From positions 1-7,485 of the forward strand of contig JBBAFB010000107.1 in assembly GCA_041655595.1 (NCBI GenBank): a stretch of DNA of 7,485 nt, written 5' to 3'. The position numbers were made by a program, and so were the translations under genes. This document shows, piece by piece, positions 1 to 6,100 of the stretch (position 1 is its first letter; each line of letters opens with the position of its first letter). The notes below the pieces were generated by a model that saw only the letters and a list, made by a program, of their open reading frames with translations, ran no database searches and was not told the origin of the DNA. This DNA comes from JBBAFB01 sp041655595 (GTDB lineage: Bacteria; Bacillota; DULZ01).

Positions 1-177
1 CAGGATTATGATCAACTTCCGGAAAACACAAAATATACCCTAACAGCCAAAGCAGATGGATACGAGGAATATTCCTGGGAGTTTGAGGTGGAACATTCCA
101 AGATAGTTGTAGACGGTCACAGGTTACCGACTGTTCATGACATAGATTTTTACTTAGCGCCCACGGAAATTCTCTTA
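1..177 (+). other. Possible carboxypeptidase-regulatory-like (Ig-like) beta module, C-terminal part
   Basis: Residues 1-59 differ from the rest of the protein. They contain Y-T-L-T-A-K-A-D-G-Y (residues 12-21), then alternating hydrophobic strands, and end in V-H-D-I-D-F-Y-L-A-P (45-54). A 'YTLTAxAxGY' strand followed by a closing 'vxdidFYLxP' strand is typical of the second half of carboxypeptidase regulatory-like or related prealbumin-like beta-sandwich domains, which often sit as spacers in exported proteins. Only the last half of such a domain would be inside the window, so the assignment is tentative. Confidence 0.35.
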
Positions 178-3100
178 CAGGGGGAATTGGTTGATACCGG
201 TATTTCCGGCAGCTGGGCCAGTATGGACAACAAGGTTGTCATTGATCAGGATTTGATTTACTCTGGTTATGATTTAAACATTAAGGCCTCGGCCACCGGG
301 GAATTTGTAAATGAAGATCCCTTTGAAGAAATTATTGTCCAAGAAGGCATCACGATTACCACTCGAAAAATTGACCCCGGGGAGGAGCCGGGGGATTATC
401 TAAACGCCCCCTCCGTCGGGGATTCGGGGGATATCTATTTTCATGCCGCAAAGGTCGACATCGGGAAGGATGTAAAAATTTTAGCCCATGCCAGTGAGCC
501 GGACCCGGCTTTCAAGGCAGGGGATATTGTAATCGAATCCCTGGCGACAGCCGGTACCGACCTCTTTGATTTGGCTATTGCTAATGTGGACCATGCCAAG
601 GCCAGTATCGAAATAGGGGATGGCTCAATTTTAAAGGGAAGGAATGTCAAGCTGAATGCCAAGGCGGATAACACCGTAATCTTTGCAGAAACTGAAGAAG
701 ATGAAGAAACATTGCTGGACACCCTTTTCATTAATGATATCATCGAAAAGGCGCTGGGGGCCATAGAGGGTTTCAGCCTGATTGGGGGAGTTTCTGTTTC
801 TCAAGCAACTTCCTTAATCAGCCTGGGTGAAAACACCTTGATTGAGGCGGATAACTTTGCCGCTCAATCCTCAACCTATATTAAAGCCGCCGCCGCTCCT
901 ACCGCCATTGCAGTGGGGGTAGCCGTGGGGGTGGGTATAGCTGATGCCCAGGTTATCCTGAAAGGAAAAATTATTACAGCCGAGGACTGCAAAATTGAAT
1001 CCCTGGCGGACAATACCTTAAGTGTTAAGGGCGCCAGCGGCGGCATTGCCGGTTTAAGCGCCGGGGTGGCGGTTAGTATTTTGCAATCCAATTCCAAGGT
1101 TTCCGCCGAGAATAGCTCCGATTTGCAGGTGGGAGGGGACTTGACCCTAAGGGCCAACACCATTGACCGCAATTATACCTTGGCCAGCTCCACCTCAGGT
1201 GATGACGGGAAGGTAGGCCTGGCCATTGCTGTTTCGGTGGAAAACGGAATGACCGAAGCATTTTTGGCAGGCAAGGCGGATGTAGCTGGAAATATCATGG
1301 TAGAGGCCCTGATGACGGAGGAAGAAACGGACAAGGGCAAAGGGATATATGCGGTAGCCGGTGCCAATACCTCCTCCAGCGGACAGGTCTCGGGGGACAT
1401 GAAAACTGCCATTACCGATAGAATAAAGGCCATCGGAAAAAACATCGGCGGCAAGGTATTTAACTATATTATCGGCAGGACAGCAGAGGCCAAGGAAAAA
1501 ACCGGGACAGATACCAAGGTCACCCCCTTTGAGCTGGCCGCCGCCACCGCAGTCTATGTTGATAACAATACAGTCACCGCCCGCATTTCTGAAGGAGCGG
1601 AGGTAAAATCCAGAGGGTTTCTCACTGTTCATGCCAGAGCCGAAAACCAGCCTCATGTTGTGGCTACCGGCTCGGCCGAAGAGAAAGACGAATCCGGGGG
1701 CGGACAAAATCCGGGTGGAGGGTCGGCCCCGGGGGGAGGCGGAGCAGGTCCTGACCCGGATCCAAAACCGGGTACCGGAGCTGACTCCGAAGACGGGACC
1801 AAATTTGCCGGCGCAGCGGCAATAGCAGTGGGCATCTATAATAATCAAGTCAGCGCCTACATCAGCAAAGATGCCCGGGTGGATGCAGCGAAGGCACTCA
1901 CTGTCAATGCCGAATATATCAATGACTATGAACTTATTTACGGCGTAGAATTACTGGAGTATCTCTACGGGGAATTCCTGACCTCAGATGATGGAATTAA
2001 AACAATCAAGAAAGACCAAATCGTTGGGGTTAAGGATGGTTATAGCGCAGGCGGCGAAGCAGGAAATCTGTATCAATATCTTGGTGATGACCCGCTAACC
2101 GTTAATTTGGGAGCGATCGACTACCAGAATAAGAAGTTATGGAAAAATCTTGGCCCGGAATGGAGATATCGGAGTATTGGTTTTATTAAACAGCTGGCTG
2201 AATATCTCGATGCGGATGATCTTGGAACAACCGATAATCTAACCAATTTTTGGGTGCAGAGCAACGCCGCCGGGGCCAAGGTAGGTATTTCCGGCTCCGT
2301 ATCCGTTATGGTGCGGGATAATGAAGCCCAGGCCTATATCGATAAAAATGCACTGATTAACCACCTAGATGATTCGGAGATGGCTGTTCCTCTTTATCGC
2401 AGCGGAGAACAAAATGTTAAGGTCCTGGCCCTATTGGTTGATGAGATAATCTATTTCAGCGGGAATATAGAGTTGCCGGGTCTCTCCTTTGACAAAAAGA
2501 AATTCAAAATCCAGGGTTCCCTTGGGGGCTACGGCACGGATGCGGAAACTGTTGCCGCCGGCGGTTCCCTCATAGTTATTATACAGAATAATACTGCCAA
2601 ATCCGAGATCCGGGATGGGGTACAGCTTTATGCCGATAATCTGGATGTAAAGGCAAACAGCCAAATATTGAATGTGGTTGTATCCGCCGCCGGGGGAAAA
2701 TCGGAAAAATTCGGCATCGAAGGCACTTTTGCTCTTATTCTCCTTGATAATCAAACCATAGCCCAAATTTCCAATGGCGCCCGGGCAGTGGTGCCGGGGA
2801 AACTGGTGGTTAAGGCCGAGGACCAAACCTATGTGATCGATCTTGCCGGGGCCATCGCTTCCGGGGGTAATGTGGGTGTAGGCGGTTCCGTGGGCATCAA
2901 CCTGGTTAACCGTAATACCCAAGCAGTGATCGGAAGCCTGGAAATCAAAACCGATGGAGTAAAACCAATTGACCCTGAATTGACTGTGGACGCAGGCAAT
3001 GTTCGGGTGGAAGCCCGAAATGATGGTTTTATTATTGCTTTAGGAGCGGCCGGGGCCTTCAGCTCGGAAGAATCTGAGTCCTCATCAGGGTCTGTAGAGA

Positions 3101-6100
3101 GTGAGGGAAGTTCTGCTCCCGAGGGCGGGGGAAGCTACGGCGTTGGAATTTCAGGCGTAGTAGTGGCCAACAATATGCATGATGAGGTTTTGGCGTATAT
3201 CAAGCAAACTGTGCTTCGTTCTTCCAATGTCGTTATCACATCTAATAATAGAACCAAAGTAATTGCTGTGGGCGGTTCCGTGGCCATTGTGGATAAGGAA
3301 GGAACTTCAGCCGGCTTGGCCGGGGCCCTGGCTTTCAATAGGGTTGACAACAGAACCAAGGCTTATATAGATCAATCGGATTTGAGTCTCACCGGTGAAC
3401 TGGAAATCAAAGCGGATGCGGAGGAATTGATTGTTTCCGTTTCAGCCAGCGGCTCGGGCTCAACCGCATCCAACAGCGGCAGTGTTGCCGGGCAGGTTAG
3501 TCTTAATACCATAGCCAGTGAAGTTATAGCGGCGATTTTAAACTCTTCGGAAATCGCTGCCCGAAATATAAAAATTGAAGCTATAGATAGTACCATGATC
3601 ATTGCCGTAGCCGGGGCACTGTCCTATGGGGGCAAAGCCGGGATTGGCTCGGCGGTGGCTTTAAATGATATCCCCATCGAAGCTTTAGGGGGTCAATGGA
3701 ACAAGGTTAAGGCCTATATTGAAAACTCCGATGTGGATGCTTCGGGTAAAATCAGTCTGGAAGCCCTAGCTAACAACTTAATTATTGCAGTTGCCGCAGC
3801 TGCCGGGGGCAGTAATGAAGGCATGGCGGTAGCCGCTTCTATTACTGTCAATACCATCACTGTAGATATAGCTTCCTATATAATAGGAAAGAAAATGGAG
3901 GGTATCACCGCAACAGGGGATATCACCCTGAAAGCCTCGGACCATTCCGCTATTTATTCCCTGGCCGGAGCGGGCACTTTTTCCCAGGACGGCTCCACGG
4001 TAGGGGTGGCCATTGCCTATAACAATATCAGCAATGGGATTAAGGCCTACATCGGGGATATCAAGAATGAAAAATATACCGCTGTAATCAGCGGAGCCAA
4101 ATTAAACATGGCCGCCTTTTCCCAGGCAATGATTGTGAATATTGCAGTGGGAGGCGGTTACGGCACTAAGTTTACCGGCAACGGTTCTGTTTCTGTCAAC
4201 ACCATCAGAAGTGAAGTGGCTACTTATATCGTTAATTCCGGCGTTAAGGCCAATGCCGATATTTTCTTAACGGCAACGGATCAATCCTTAATCGGGGCTA
4301 TTGCCGGGGAGGTGGGTATTTCTCAGGAAGTTGCAGTGGGCGGCTCCATAGCCCTTAACTTTATCGGCGGGATCACCAAGGATCTTTTAGGGCCCCATCA
4401 GGTTTTGGCCTATATAGAAAACTCTAGGGTAGTTTCCGAAAATGGCTCCATTGCCTTAAAGGCCTTGTCGGAGACTGTTATTAAGAGCATCAGTGCCGCC
4501 GGGGGCTTTGCGGGCAAGGTGGCAGTCAACGGTTCCGTCTCTATCAACTGGATTTATACTGATGTGGGAGCCTATATTAAGGATTGCGTGAGTACGGATG
4601 ACAGCAAATTAATTTGGGCTAAAAAGGATATAACCCTTGATGCTGTAGATAACAGTGTAGTTAGCGTCATCGCCGGGGATATTAGCGGCGGCGGCACCGT
4701 AGGGGCAGGGGCCTCCATTGCTATTGTCTTTGTCGGCAGCGGCGGAGCCAGCCTTTTGGATTTGATTGCGGAACTGTATGTAAATGATGTTTTTGAAGAG
4801 GGCGAATACCCTTATGGTGACCTTTACGATAAGGATTACGAAGCAAAACATCAAAATGACAACTGGGAAGGTTATGAGGGTGGACCATCCGCTGCCGATT
4901 ATCAATACCCGAGTCCGGAATTTGAGGATAGCGGCAAGGTAAGGGCCTATATCTCCAATTCCAGAGTTGAAGCCAAAGACGGGTCGGTTCAGCTTACGGC
5001 TACCGGTAATTCCATCATCTTCAGTATTAGTGCGGGTTTGGCTGTTGGCGGCAAAGGGGGAGCGTACAGAGGCTCCCTGGCCGTTAACTATGTTCATAAT
5101 GAAGCCCTGGCCTTAATCATCAATTCCCTTGTAGAGGCTGGGAAGGATGTTACTGTTGTTGCAGCTGCTATAGATCGGAACTGGATACCCAAAGACGCCT
5201 TGCAGGTAGAATGGGATGCTGATAATGCCAAGGTTTATTCCTTTGACGGCAGCGGCGGCAGGGAAGTCGGGGACGATGTAATTAAAACCGATCCCAAAAG
5301 CCCTGAGCGCTTTACCTCCATTCAAGCAATTGCCGGGGGCGTATCCGGCGGCCTTAATGTGGGCCTTGGGGGAGCCCTAGCGGTAAACTACATTTTAAAT
5401 AATTATGAGGCAGGCATAATCAATTCCGCCATCAGCGCTGTGGGGGATGTTAAAGTGCTGGCCCAAACCAGCTCCGGGGCTATTGCCTTTGCCTTAAGCG
5501 ATAATTTCTTCCCCTTCGCATTGGTGGGCTCCTTGTCTTTAAATGTGATTAATAATGAAATCAAAAGCCATATCTCCGGCAGTACAGTAGGAGCCAAAAA
5601 TATTTATGTGCTGGCCAGGGATACCTCCTTCATTAATTCCTTCTCCGGTCAATTGGGTCTTTCCGCCGGCTACATCATGGCGGGTCCGCTGCCCATACCT
5701 ACCGGGGCAGCCTTTGGGGTTGCTTCTGCCTATAACGATATCAGCGGTATCATCAAAGCTTACGTGGATGATGTTATTGGCGTAAATACGAAAAAAGAAA
5801 GCTCCCTAACGGCTTTAAACAATATTATGATTGAGGCTCTTTCCAATGCCGCAATCAATACCATTGCCGCCGGGGGCAGCATGAGTTTTTGGGTGGGCGC
5901 TTCCGGCACGGTGACCACTAACTTTATTAAAGAGTTGGTGGAAGCCTATATCACCAATAGCAATGTAATTGCCGAGCATAATATTTATCTACTGGCCGGT
6001 TCCGACAGTTTCATCGGCAGCTACGGCGGAGCCCTGGGCGCCGGTGCCGTAGGTGTGGGAGCCTCGGCAATCATCAATATCATTGATAATATTACCAAAG

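Noticed and set aside
361..435. GC-rich inverted-looking tract (ccccgggg, gccggggg) as a possible terminator or regulatory hairpin
   Set aside because: It lies inside the open coding frame, encodes a Pro/Gly/Glu turn, and has no following T-tract or adjacent gene boundary.
901..945. Transmembrane helix suggested by the Ala/Val/Gly run at residues 301-315
   Set aside because: The same kind of run recurs in almost every repeat unit, is rich in Gly, and alternates with polar strands, which fits beta structure better than a membrane span.
1631..1825. Short plus-strand open frame in another phase over the Gly/Pro linker
   Set aside because: Overlaps the main coding frame in a GC-rich low-complexity stretch; its Arg/Pro-rich translation is typical of an out-of-frame reading.
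1195..1848. Open frame of 217 codons on the minus strand
   Set aside because: It is codon-aligned and antisense to the main frame. It stays open only because TTA, CTA and TCA codons happen to be absent from the sense strand there. Its sequence is a low-complexity mirror of the Gly/Pro linker and Gly/Ala repeats, and no ribosome binding site or plausible domain supports it.
2521..2550. Possible RTX-type calcium-binding nonapeptide (G-G-Y-G-T-D, residues 842-847)
   Set aside because: A single isolated match. The tandem G-G-x-G-x-D repeats that define RTX proteins are absent from the window.
2431..2922. Open frame of 163 codons on the minus strand
   Set aside because: Codon-aligned shadow of the giant gene; the plus-strand frame shows the clear repeat pattern throughout this stretch.
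4609..5097. Open frame of 162 codons on the minus strand
   Set aside because: Codon-aligned shadow again; it covers a repeat unit and the acidic insert, and no recognisable protein features are present.
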